The notes beneath the pieces are model-generated. The model searched no databases. It saw only the letters and a program-made list of their open reading frames with translations, and was not told where the DNA came from. A program made the translations under genes and the position numbers. From Prostheceraeus crozeri (lineage: Eukaryota; Platyhelminthes; Polycladida; Euryleptidae), in the NCBI GenBank assembly GCA_907163375.1, contig CAJQUW010015371.1, positions 834,142-898,141 of the forward strand: a stretch of 64,000 nt of DNA, written 5' to 3'. Numbering within the stretch: position 1 is the stretch's first letter; each line of letters opens with the position of its first letter. Positions 38,101 through 47,403 of this stretch are shown one piece after another.

Positions 38101-41100
38101 AGCGCACCAATGAAGAAGTGATCTTACAGGGACAAGTGAGATAAACGATGAAAGAAATTACCACACAAAAGATGTGCGGCTAGTGAGACTAGAACCTGCG
38201 AAATCAGGTTAACTGGCATTATCGCTCTACCAACTGAGCTACGACCGCTTGTGTGCGGCCGATGTCAATTGACAGCATCAGGCTCTCGCCATCACATATC
38301 AGTTAATTAATAACACATCAGTAATTATAATGAGTGAATAAATATGATAGGGCAGAAGTAATAGCATAAAAAAAATGTCTTCAATATAAATGTCATAGTG
38401 ATGTCATTCACGTAGGTCCACGTTCATAAGAAAGAGAGGCAAGCACTTGTTGCGGCAGAGTTCACTTTTCCTAAGCGTGCTTGTCAGTACCAGTTCATAA
38501 GTTTCTAACTGATTTTTGATTATTCAGCAGCTCGAAACAGTTTTCCTTGGAGTTCATCGGAGAGCAATCTGAATAAACTGTAGTGTTGCTACCTTAACCT
38601 AGATCCAGCGTGCGAGGTTATTCCAGGAGAACGAAGTCGAATATTATGCAAATACTATTTTTCTGCCTCATTCGAAGCGGGTGTTGTAGTGCACTGAGTA
38701 GTCCTTGCTTAAATATGTAGATTTGGTGCAAAATTCGAATGATCAACATACGTAGGTTCAGAAGCAGTACTCGTCAGCTGAGCCAACGGCAGAGTGATGT
38801 TGTCATCATTGTCACGCAGAGGAACTCTCCTCTTAAACAGAACATGGATAGTCATTCTTTTTATCGAGGTCGTCGTCGTCGTCTCTGGATTCGTCAGACC
38901 CTAAAATTAAGATGAATTCCAACGCCTGTCCAACAGTGATTCGCTCTATATAAGCGTGACAATACATGGAGACCGAAGATGCACTGATGATGTGAATGGT
39001 GGAGAGAAACCTGTACAATACATCAGAGCACAAATTTCATCATTCATTGCAAATAAGTTATTCAGAAATTTCTCTTTATCTAAGCATGGCTTACTAGCAA
39101 TATTCATAGTCTTGAGACAATCCGATTCCGACTTTCGTAACTTTCCCAATCTCGGAATGACATAGGTCAGTTATTTTTGGTCCAATTAATCTGTGGTTCT
39201 CGGAGCACCTGAATCTTGTGATGAAAGTGACGAGAAAGCTCGTGTAATTTCCTCAGGAATAAGAAATGGAGAATTCCGAAATCATGACTTCTGAATCACT
39301 GACCCCACCTAGAAGAATGCTTAGCATATCTGAGAAAAGCGACTTTGAAAATTATGTCGATGATAAGGGTGCTGACTGCTGAAATAACGTTTCCCATTAT
39401 GCAACACTATCGCCCTTCTGTTTTTCAGTGTCTGTAGCAGCTTGTGCAACCGCGTCTCTACTAAGCCATGATCGTAGATATTTTAAAAATGTTCTTCATA
39501 TATTACAGTTGCTCAAATTAATGTGCCATAAAGTTATTCCACCTAATGACCTTAATGAAAGAAGCACCGAAAGTACTCGGAAAATTAAAATAAGTTTTTG
39601 TTTGCCAATATCGGGCTCAGGGATTTCCTGTGAAACAATTCATGGATACATGTTGGTTTGCGAGCGAGATTTACGAATGACCGGGGCTGCGATATCGTGA
39701 GAATGTATGACCATCGTAATGAGAAGGAAAGCAAGTATTATGGACGCATGTTGAGAGAAGTTTTGCTGTTGGACGAGTTGGACTATCGGAAGACAGAAAC
39801 AAATCTGGATTGACGACGAATAGAATTGGACAGGAAAGTTGTCAATTGATAAATGAATGGAATCGAGAAGGTGGCATATGACCCCAACTTCCATGATGGA
39901 GATGAAGCGTGAAGTCAAGTGATGATTGTACTATGACAAATAGGTGCCAAATCAGAATGATCTTGATCTCTCAGGAAAGAAGCTACAGTAACATTTGAAA
40001 CCTAGTTCTTGTTAAAATTCTAGCCGGTAAATCGATAACCTTCTACAGTTTGAAAGCATGCTAATACCGCGCCTCCACCAGCTGTCAGTGGCTACTGATT
40101 TACAGGCAAAAATTTTAACAGAGGCACAGCTTTTTGATGTTGTTAAGGACATTCATGCCATTGAAACTTTATTTCGATATATTTCCCTGGCGGTTTATCA
40201 AAGCGGACTTTCTGAACCATTTTGATCAGGAGCCAATGATTATGATCGGTGATCATTCTATGGTGATGAAAATCCACCCTTACTTTATCCGTTTAGCATT
40301 CTTTTCCCCACCTCCGTTGGGTTGGACGATGATTCTTCATGGAATGCCTCCAGGTGTTCCGATCTAGGGCGTTGGCTTCCGTGAGGCCCAATTGCCGACA
40401 GTCTGCGGACACTGTTTCTGCCCAGGTCTTCTTTGGACGGTCACTTGGTGTTGGATCCGCTGAGCCTCATTTTCAATACTTTCTTCACCCGATCGCTGTT
40501 ATCTTTCTGCACCGCATGGCCAAACCATCGCAATCTGCATACCCTCACGGCCTCATCGATCGACAGCAGGCGCATCAGATGGTCTTTGCTGGCAGCTCTA
40601 TCTTCGAGAGATACACCACACATCCATCTGATCATCCTACTGTCTGCTGCCTCCATTCTTCTCTTTTCTACAGCTGTCAAATCGCAAGTCTCACTTCTGC
40701 AAGTCATCCAGGCTCTGACACATAAGTCATAAATCTTTCCCTACATTCTGTATGGAGTAGCACGACTAGTCAGGATAGGCGATAACTCTCGGAATTTCTT
40801 CGAGCCCGATTGAATTCGCGCAGTCACAGCCGCCTCCGTTCCGCCACCGGAATCCAACATGTTTCCCAAGTACTCAGAAACGATAACAGTGTAGCAATTG
40901 CCTTCTTCCAAACTAATCGCTTTCATGAGGCTTCTGTTTCTCACAATGGGCGTATCACCTGAACATCAGCCACACTAAAAGTTCAACGCCGATCCTGTCA
41001 GACTGCCATTTAGTTTTATTACACTGCAACGTGCGTGAGTCCATGATCGACAGCTGGTGCACTGTATTGAGTTACAACCGACACTACACGGGTATCTGCA

Positions 41101-43674
41101 TGTTATCAGGGTCTTTCTTTCCCCTACTTCAGATCTCATCACTTTTGTTTTGGCCACATTAACTCTCAGACCTTTTGATATTAGACAGTCAATCCACGTC
41201 TTAAGATTTTCTTGCAATTCTATTTCACTTTCTGCAGCTAGTACGAGATCGTCTGCGTAAAGAATTTCGAGAGCAAGACCATCTGAAGAGGTGGCACTGG
41301 TGGCATTCATGACGATTGTGAAGAGCAGTGGGCTTAAAACAGAGCCTTGGTGCAAACCAACCTTTAGTTATAAATTCTTGCTGTTACTTCCTCCCAAGCG
41401 CACGGAAGTTTTGACATCTTCATGTAGACTTTGGATTGGTTGAATAAGCCATTCTTCAACTCTTGATTTTCGGAGTACTCGCTTGAGCACGTCCCTGGGA
41501 ACCCCGTCGAGCGCCTTTTCAAGGTCGACAAAAGTAAATTATTGCACTTACCTCTCGGCCAGATATTTCTCAATCAATTGGCGCACATAGAAAATTGCAT
41601 CTGCTTTGTTCCTTACCAGGCATGAAGTCCGATTGCATATCGTCGATCTTTACTTGCGCTCAAATACTCTTTCAAAAACTTCAGAGTGTGGTCTGTGATT
41701 TTGGGTCCTCTGTAATTTCCGCAGTTGAGAGAATCTCCTTTCCCCTTGTAAATAGGAACGAGGGTACTCAGTTTCCAATCATTAGGGATGCGGTCTTCAA
41801 TCAGAATTTCATTGAAAAGCACTGTCATCTATTGTACTTCTGTTGCGCCTGAAGCTTTCAGCATTTCTCCAGTTATTCCAGCTTTACCGTTAGCTATAGA
41901 TTTAAGAAAAGCTTTGACGTCATATGACTGTAAAAGTCTTTCAAAAAGCTTTGTGTCACCTAATGATTGATGCGCCTAGCGCGCAACTGCAGTCAATACA
42001 TGTATCTTGAAAAGAGTAGAGTAAGCGAAAGTTTACACAGAGAAGTAAGTAAGTAAATTGTAATTTTCCAGATATTGGAAATTGCATGATGCAAACACAA
42101 AGCAGTAGCAAAGAAAACACATATCGTTGTTGTTTGCAGACTTTTATGGTAAAAGCACCTTAGAAAGTAGGATGTGGCTCTGATTCAGGAAGCAAAACAT
42201 ACAAAGTGGAGGGCGTGGGATGAAGCATGAAATCCTAGGCAAAATCCATGCAAATTGAAAATTGCAAAGTGATAAAATTTGTTCCATGAACTTCAGAGTT
42301 GCCCTGGGAATGGGAATATATTTACATTTTGTATATCTGTGGGACACATGTGAAATAAAAGCGCTTTATTATGATTACAGAAAGACTTAAATGTAAAATC
42401 GTTGACTAAGTCACCGACTAATTCATAATACATCGACTAGAAATGATAACAGCTGGAGCTTGCTGTTACCACTGGAGCACCATGTGACACTGGCAATGGA
42501 TTAATTACCATTTCAGTAATAAAAGTCAATTGTCTCACGATCATCTAGTGGATCATATGGGGAAATTCTATAAATAGTCCACCCTGGCATTCGATTCTCT
42601 CGGCTGTCAATCACATTTTATTAACATTTCAACATATTTGAAAACATATTTTGCTTCTTTCATCAATCCTGTAATAACATGCGCATCAATAAATCTAAAA
42701 CTGTAGGCTCATTATCTCTGCGAAATGTTGCCCTCTTCTTGCGTTAGCAATTTGTACGTGAATTATATTCGAGGCTGTAACAATAGGATTCGATTGCTAT
42801 TTCGGTAGACTTATTAAATGCACTTTCGCAACCTAAATGTAGATATTCATGTCAATAAACTCATGCTTGCTATGTACCCGATGCAACATCAGCAAGCATG
42901 AGCAGAGCAACCATGCTCACATGTTTTGATATTGTATAATGTAATGCACTCCTGCGGTGTGTGGAAATTTCCTCAGCAGTCCTAAATTTGCTTCCCATGA
43001 CTCAGTTAAAATATCGCGTTCCAGAATAGCTAAATAGATAATAGTGTTCTGTACGGGAAGCTCTATACATCCAAAGAGAGACGAATTAATCAATCTCTGT
43101 GTCGGTAACACAGGAAATTCAGATCGACCGCGACATTTAATCACTCATTTCGTGTGGCAAAGCTTTCGATGTCTGTGGCTTGATCAGTTGCACTGGAGGC
43201 TCCTTCTCGCATATCGCGCAATATCATGCAACATGCATGTTATATATCTATGCAACCTCCAAATGTATGGAGTTCCTGTCTCGAGCACTTATCTAGAAGT
43301 CCCATGAATTAGTCAATGACCTTGTTCTAAATTGATAGTGTTTTTGTTGATGTGGTGTACTTTTATGAAATTTATGGAAGATGATAATAGCTTATGTTTT
43401 CCTTTTACAGGGTATGGATACCATAGAACGTCTGAATACCAAAGCTTATTACGAATACCTTCGATCATATCGCAATACAATTTGTGGACGTCATCCCATT
43501 GGTATTCTCCTGAACACTGTGAATGAATTGGGAAAGTCACAGTTTGCTTTAAAATTTACTCGATACGCTCAATCAAATCGTTGTTTGCGCCCGGGTGACT
43601 CCTCTGTTAGTTATGCATCAGCCGCATTAGTATTGTCTAACAATAGTGGGGACTCTTCTTCTTCTGGCCATTGA
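20087..43674 (+). CDS. memo1: MEMO1 orthologue, eight exons, 303 aa
   Basis: MEMO1 (mediator of ErbB2-driven cell motility) is a conserved cytosolic protein with a class III dioxygenase-like fold; human MEMO1 binds copper and iron and acts in redox, migration and growth-factor signalling. Exons: 20087-20135, 26397-26478, 32012-32080, 32153-32268, 35541-35652, 37627-37769, 37827-37903, 43411-43674. All junctions are GT-AG and all phases agree, giving 303 aa (human 297). The metal-ligand residues are kept: H45 in APHAGY (human H49), H77 in LGPSHH (H81) and C241 in TICGRHPIG (C244). [10 protein letters not shown] and SSDFCHWG are also conserved. The ATG follows an in-frame TAG at 20066-20068. 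The N-terminal HAGSWY of homologues reads HKNTWY here. No frame damage is seen; introns 1, 2, 4 and 7 carry transposons. Confidence 0.93.
21235..22265 (+). pseudogene. mariner transposase, decayed
   Basis: Tc1/mariner cut-and-paste transposase of the mariner (D,D34D) group. The N-terminus [20 protein letters not shown] (from ~21242) matches the helix-turn-helix start of this group. Later frames read [20 protein letters not shown] (~21525), [20 protein letters not shown] (~21715, first catalytic region), [20 protein letters not shown] (~21990, second) and [20 protein letters not shown] (~22075, third). There are multiple frameshifts, and the catalytic DN reads as a DN within RDNAPAH. No clear TIRs were found. 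It lies in memo1 intron 1. Confidence 0.85.
22600..23750 (-). pseudogene. hAT-like transposon remnant
   Basis: Minus-strand pieces: a block near 23744-23478 ([20 protein letters not shown]), a block near 23035 ([20 protein letters not shown] then [13 protein letters not shown]) and one near 22807 ([20 protein letters not shown]). The last resembles the [14 protein letters not shown] C-terminal signature seen in a hAT-like family common in invertebrate genomes. Pieces are in different frames with many breaks. Ends were not found. It lies within memo1 intron 1. Confidence 0.5.
24610..25335. mobile_element. Inverted-repeat MITE with TTA target duplication
   Basis: Left arm 24610 to ~24889 starts TAGTCCGGCAGCCAGAACGA; right arm ~25046-25335 is its inverted copy ending TCGTTCTGGCTGCCGGACTA. 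The arms are ~280 bp with a ~155-bp unique centre. TTA lies on both sides (24607-24609 and 25336-25338), a size and sequence typical of Harbinger-related insertions. Non-coding. The arms differ by scattered substitutions. Confidence 0.8.
26397..26478 (+). CDS. memo1: memo1 exon 2 (residues 17-43)
   Basis: Acceptor TTTTTCAG, donor GTAAG. Encodes [16 protein letters not shown] then RAIIAP, matching human PQLNAQLEGWLSQV...RAIIAP. Intron 1 before it is 6.26 kb. Confidence 0.9.
26479..27070. other. memo1 intron 2, 5' part, no gene seen
   Basis: Intronic sequence between exon 2 and the SINE; no repeat or coding feature recognised. Confidence 0.5.
27077..27285 (+). mobile_element. tRNA-derived SINE, copy 2
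   Basis: TGGCACAGTGG near 27085 fits the pol III A-box consensus, and GAGGTCGAACCCGG near 27128 a variant B-box. The shared body GGAAGGGCATCCGGACTA and AAGTCAGCACCGTCCAAGGC aligns with copy 1 at 16037. The 3' end is A-rich (GTAAAAATAAAAAAAATC), as expected for LINE-mobilised RNA. It lies in memo1 intron 2 in sense orientation. Confidence 0.8.
27776..30064 (-). mobile_element. CR1-like LINE, internally deleted
   Basis: A minus-strand non-LTR element. A GC-rich leader lies at ~30064-29790. The endonuclease region (29770 to ~28950) includes [36 protein letters not shown] and the C-terminal [15 protein letters not shown] fingers follow near 28630 ([27 protein letters not shown]). The palm with the catalytic aspartates is missing. 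The sequence jumps to the C-terminal domain (28338-27776): [36 protein letters not shown] and [20 protein letters not shown]. Several frames are broken. It lies antisense in memo1 intron 2. Confidence 0.8.
30065..32000. other. memo1 intron 2, 3' part, no gene seen
   Basis: AT-rich intronic sequence. No coding, RNA or repeat feature could be supported. Confidence 0.5.
32012..32080 (+). CDS. memo1: memo1 exon 3 (residues 44-66)
   Basis: Acceptor AATTTCAG, donor GTAAG. Encodes [20 protein letters not shown], including metal-ligand H45. Confidence 0.92.
32153..32268 (+). CDS. memo1: memo1 exon 4 (residues 67-105)
   Basis: Follows a 72-bp intron (acceptor TCTTGTAG); donor GTAAG. Encodes [20 protein letters not shown] with ligand H77, then [10 protein letters not shown]. 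Confidence 0.92.
32781..33005. mobile_element. Small inverted-repeat element in memo1 intron 4
   Basis: TCGACGCGCACTTGA (from 32781) and TCAAGTGCGCGTCG (to 33005) are inverted copies, and an inner pair TTTCAATAATAGAATAAT (~32830) / ATTATTCTATTATTGAAA (~32936) continues the symmetry. Size ~225 bp with no coding content. The target duplication was not resolved. Confidence 0.5.
33006..35540. other. memo1 intron 4, no gene seen
   Basis: AT-rich intron without supported features. A short GC-richer patch lies near 35180-35290 but has no motif I recognise. Confidence 0.5.
35541..35652 (+). CDS. memo1: memo1 exon 5 (residues 106-142)
   Basis: Acceptor CATTGTAG, donor GTATG. Encodes [20 protein letters not shown] then [16 protein letters not shown], a block nearly identical in human. 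Confidence 0.92.
35653..37626. other. memo1 intron 5, no gene seen
   Basis: AT-rich intron; no supported repeat, RNA gene or coding exon. Confidence 0.5.
37627..37769 (+). CDS. memo1: memo1 exon 6 (residues 143-190)
   Basis: Acceptor TTCTGCAG, donor GTGAG. Encodes [20 protein letters not shown] and [14 protein letters not shown], the conserved central strand and metal-proximal motif. Confidence 0.92.
37827..37903 (+). CDS. memo1: memo1 exon 7 (residues 191-216)
   Basis: Separated by a 57-bp intron (acceptor TTTTTCAG); donor GTAAG. Encodes [20 protein letters not shown] and EALDRM, ending in phase 0. Confidence 0.92.
38175..38248 (-). pseudogene. Degenerate tRNA-like sequence
   Basis: The minus strand reads GCGGTCGTAGCTCAGTTGGT then AGAGCG, a textbook acceptor strand, A-box and D-arm (GCTC/GAGC pair). 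It ends TAGCCGCA, which pairs with the 5' GCGGTCG with one mismatch. The 74-nt length is right. The anticodon stem pairs at only two of five positions and the T stem is broken (GCAGG/CTCAC), so it is not a functional tRNA. It is best read as a tRNA pseudogene or the head of a SINE. It lies antisense in memo1 intron 7. Confidence 0.55.
38249..40300. other. memo1 intron 7, 5' part, no gene seen
   Basis: No supported feature. Small open frames here lack motifs and splice context. Confidence 0.45.
40310..41985 (-). mobile_element. 5'-truncated LINE with reverse transcriptase remnants
   Basis: In minus-strand order: fingers [20 protein letters not shown] then CGNYRGPK (~41780); a decayed F/Y-D-x-V-P region ([20 protein letters not shown], ~41500); the palm [16 protein letters not shown] and [15 protein letters not shown] (~41350-41240) with an intact YADD box; a CxxC-type cluster [17 protein letters not shown] (~41060); and the thumb [37 protein letters not shown] and [15 protein letters not shown]. 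Frames change several times. There is no endonuclease, so it is 5' truncated. I am not certain of the clade. It lies antisense in memo1 intron 7. Confidence 0.8.
41986..43380. other. memo1 intron 7, 3' part, no gene seen
   Basis: AT-rich intron; nothing supported. Confidence 0.5.
43411..43674 (+). CDS. memo1: memo1 exon 8 (residues 217-303 and stop)
   Basis: Acceptor CCTTTTACAG. Encodes [34 protein letters not shown] with C241, YAQSNRC and [14 protein letters not shown]. The protein extends a few residues past the human C-terminus (a Ser/Gly tail). TGA is at 43672-43674. Confidence 0.93.
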   Translation, partial: GMDTIERLNTKAYYEYLRSYRNTICGRHPIGILLNTVNELGKSQFALKFTRYAQSNRCLRPGDSSVSYASAALVLSNNSGDSSSSGH

Positions 43675-44147
43675 TAGGAGAAAGAATTGCCGGTGGTCCT
43701 TATAATGTGTCTCTATGATCAGTTTGGTGCGTTGAGTTTGTCTGTGTTCATGTTGCTGTGATTTTCTGGTACGAATCAATTGGAATTCTGTTATTGGAAG
43801 CATTCAGCCGTTAAAAAGCTGTTCGTAGCACGGAATGCTCGCGAGAACTGATACAAGGATAAAAATGACTTGAATATTCTTCGTGTGATGAGGTTTTTGA
43901 TGGTCGTCTGATGAAGAGGAATCTCAATTCCAGGCACTGTAACTGTTGATATATGCAGAAAGCTTGTGATTTTGACTGTTTCGATTGTTGAAAACAAATA
44001 CACTTTCTAGAACAAACAGATCGTTTTTAATTTATGAAATATTCTAAAATGATAGAACTGAAACATTTCTCTGATTTCTATCATGCTTCTGACTAGATAT
44101 GTGGGAATTCATTTGAACATTGATATTATTGTTATTATTTTCCTTCA

Positions 44148-44153
44148 ATTAAA
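44148..44153 (+). promoter_or_regulatory. Candidate memo1 polyadenylation signal
   Basis: ATTAAA, 474 bp past the memo1 stop, followed ~15 nt later by a GT-containing CCTGTCGTCAGTTATTT stretch. I saw no canonical AATAAA between the stop and here. Weak evidence. Confidence 0.3.
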
Positions 44154-44239
44154 ATCAAAACCTGTCGTCAGTTATTTAATTCCAGATAATTTCTAACAAT
44201 ATTAACCGAACTTATAAAGAAAGATTCAGATAACATTTT

Positions 44240-44460
44240 GATAAAAGGAAATGAAACTAATCTATCTTTCGACGCACAATCTATTTCCACTTCGTAATAT
44301 ATATTTCGGAGAACCGCCCTTCTCAATCAGATGAGATCACTGTAAATTAAAAATCTAATTGAGAAGGGTGGTTCGTCGAAATATATATTGCGAAGCTAAA
44401 ACAAATTGTCTGCGCGTCGAAAGATAAATTAATTTCATTTCCTTTTATCACAATTCCAGA
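44240..44460. mobile_element. Hairpin MITE, ~221 bp
   Basis: TGATAAAAGGAAATGAAA (from 44240) and TTTCATTTCCTTTTATCA (to 44460) are inverted. The arms continue through CTTTCGACGC / GCGTCGAAAG, AATATATATTTCG / CGAAATATATATT and CTTCTCAAT / ATTGAGAAG. The loop is ~40 nt near 44345. AGATAAC occurs just outside both ends. Non-coding. Confidence 0.7.
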
Positions 44461-45090
44461 TAACAAAAGGAAAATGAAATTGAAGCTGACAGAAGAATGA
44501 TGAATAAGACTCCCAAAATTTTCTGAATTCCTTCCGGAAATTTAAATTACAAGCTTAATTTTGAAGAAAGCTGCATCAGGTGTGAGCGATGTGACAAATT
44601 TGTTTGTCCCACACGCCGCATTATCGTGAAACAAAGTGTTTGTGACTTAACCGTTGTCCTATGCCAATTTTGAACATCGCTATGTTCTATTTAGATAAAC
44701 TTTACCACTTTTCTTTTGTGTCTACTATCACAACGTGATAGTTTTATAAAAATTTGCAACATTCCACGAAATTTTACTGAATTAAGTGAGATTGGGCCCA
44801 TTATTATACCTAATTTTTGCGATAATTCCATGAGACATTAGGAAAAATGCATGTGCAAAAGACTGTATTTCAGAATCTCAACTCGTATCACAAAAATAGA
44901 AAAATTAGGCTAATAACTGATTACATGATACACAAATATCCCTCGAATATTTTATTTCGAGGCCTATTGACAAGACAATTACAAATAAATCAATCAGAAA
45001 TGATCTCACCGTATATGTACGTAAAGCAAGCTGCTCAAGGAAGAGTATACTCGTATATCTCTCAAGAAAGCTACATGCAATCACTACACT
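44461..45090. other. Spacer downstream of the piggyBac gene, no gene seen
   Basis: AT-rich. It probably contains the 3' end of the piggyBac element, but I could not find a convincing TTAA-flanked terminus. Confidence 0.35.
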
Positions 45091-46602
45091 TTACCACATC
45101 AGATGAATGTGCTTTGCAGATAGGAACAGCGCAAATATCACATGTTCGTGTTGTTTTGTGATCGACACTCCTTGGGCAAATATTGCACCGTCTCTTCCGT
45201 GGTCGCGTTCTCGGCTGTTGTTGAGACGACTACCTGCAACAACTGTGCTATATCCTAGCAGTTTCATAGCCATTCGAGTTTGTGGATTCAATCTGTGTGT
45301 AGACCTCCGGCGAATATTTGCGTCCACAATTTCATATGCATATTGGAGAAGGAATTCTGTTCGAAATGACGCTGCATTTTCTGGCGGTTTGAGTGTACGA
45401 AAAATAATAGATGCGTTTATAAGGGCCACATCAATCATATTGCAGAAAAACGAATACGTCCACCTCCTGCATTTTCTCTTACATGTGGATATTCTCACCA
45501 TGTGGTCTGCAGTATCCATACCGGATTTTGTGGCATTGTATGAAGATATTATCTCAGGGAGCCCATCTTCATTGTTGTATGCGCAGGTGTGCATTGTAGA
45601 AAGAAGGATCACGGGAGATCTGCCTTTATCCCAATAAGATACCATTAGAAGATCTCCAGATTTGAAGTAAGAGGCTGATTTCTTTTGACGATTGCTCAGG
45701 TCTTTGGCTTTTGGCGGAATGCCCCGTCGATTCGAACGCATTGTTCCAACTAATGTTGTATCTCTCTCATTCAGCTTTTCAGCGACCTCGCAACTAGTAA
45801 ACCAATTGTCGCACGTCACATTGTAGGCTTTGTCGAGGAATGGTTTGACGGGGGCCATTGTAAACGCTTCAGTAACTGGCATGCCTTCTTTCTCTTCAAC
45901 AGAAAGACTCTTTTCTCCAATATATGGGATACCTTTCAAAAAATAACCTGTATCAGCTTCACAGGACCACAGGATCTTTATCCCGTACTTCCCTGGTTTG
46001 GAAGCGATGTACTGCCTGAATGCAACACGTCCGTGGAATTCAAGTAGTTGTTCATCCACTGTTATGAAAGGTTTTGGAGTATGGAATTGAAGCAGCCTTT
46101 CCGAAAGAAAATTCCACACATGCCTCGTCGGAGAGCATCAGCAGCATCTCGCTTTGTACGATCATCGAAACGAAAGAAACGCTTTATTGAAAGGAAGCGT
46201 TCCAAGCTCATAGCGGCACGACACACTGGCGGTCCGTCACGTTGTGCCCAGAGAGACTCGACATTTCTGAAGTTCGCTTTTAAAGCTCCACATATAATAT
46301 GCAAACCAATAAAGCACTCCATTTCTTCGCGTGTTATCTGTTTCCAGCTCTTACGAAGTCTGCTACTCTGATTGTAAGCTGAAATAACTCTTCTAGCTTC
46401 AAGATTGCTAAATCGAACAGCTTCGTTGATTATATCGTCGAAATAGAGCAAAAATGCCTCTCGGAGTGGTTGGATTTATTCCAGGTCTGACACCAGGGTT
46501 GGCATAGCAAACGTTTCTTCTTGGTGCACGTCCTTCTCTTGTTCCTGTCTCAATTTCTGTCCATCTCCTCTGTGATCGAGAGGTCAAACTTTCGTCGAGA
46601 TC
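45091..46602 (-). CDS. piggyBac transposase exon 2 (DDE_Tnp_1_7 domain), frameshifted
   Basis: Begins DLDESLTSRSQRRWTEIETG and CYANPGVRPGINPTTP. One frame change near 46450 leads into the typical block EAFLLYFDDIINEAVRFSN, then REEMECFIGLHIICGALKAN and LSIKRFFRFDD. A second change near 46100 gives PKPFITVDEQLLEFHGR (first catalytic D), NVTCDNWFTSCEVAEKLNER (second D), then YNATKSGMDTADHM (further conserved D) and RRWTYSFFCNMIDVALINAS. The C-terminal cysteine-rich region is not clear. It catalyses TTAA-specific cut-and-paste. With two shifts it is probably inactive but young. Confidence 0.85.
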
Positions 46603-47212
46603 CTGCAAAGGAAATAATCAAGTTGTAGCTGGCATAAGTACGATGATGATTATACATAACAACTGATATATGCAAAGGATGCGTAGAGAAAGAAAGGATA
46701 TACGATATAGTGTTATACAGTGGTATATACTTCTGTTATACGTTGTCCTTTGCTTTTTATGAGTCAAACAGTACATACCGGATGGGTATATTGACCCTTT
46801 TTAGACAACTCTTTGATAATGCTTATCGTTATTACATTTATTTCATTACGAAGTACTTTGTTATATGTAAAATGTGCTATATAAAGTGTGCTCTACACGC
46901 AACACACTGAAACTTGCTATTATGCAATTGAACTTCTGACCACTATTTGGTATTTTTGTGCGTTCAATAAATCAACAGAGATTGCAATAAAGTGGAACTG
47001 TACCGTGTGTACGCATACCGTTACTCGGCCTACAATTACAGTTGCATCTTACAGATCATTATCGTTGGATAGAAAATCATGCGCTCCGGTGTGCCATGTG
47101 ACCTTAGAAAAAAATATTCTAAGATGTAGTAGTCTTTCTATGTACAGTTTCATTATACATAACTACCATGAATTAGACTGTGTGTAGGCTATCCATATAC
47201 GTATGAGAAAAA

Positions 47213-47234
47213 CATAATAATAATAATAATAATA
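47213..47234 (-). repeat. (ATT)n microsatellite, LINE 3' tail
   Basis: About seven ATT (ATA/TAA on the plus strand) units directly after the LINE 3' UTR; the expected tail of a CR1/L2-type insertion. Confidence 0.75.
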
Positions 47235-47403
47235 TCGTTTATTTCAACTACCCCCAGTACTGAGAATCGTGGGGGAAATTACAAATTTCACAAGTATAAA
47301 AACAAGGCATTAAGTAAGTTTCCAAGTTAGTCTTCAGATAGGAAAAAAACATGAATATCAATTGATAGTTAAAATCCGCTGTTCCATAACTTCGACATGA
47401 CCA

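Noticed and set aside
45107-45637. 176-codon plus-strand frame
   Set aside because: Antisense of the piggyBac transposase DDE region.
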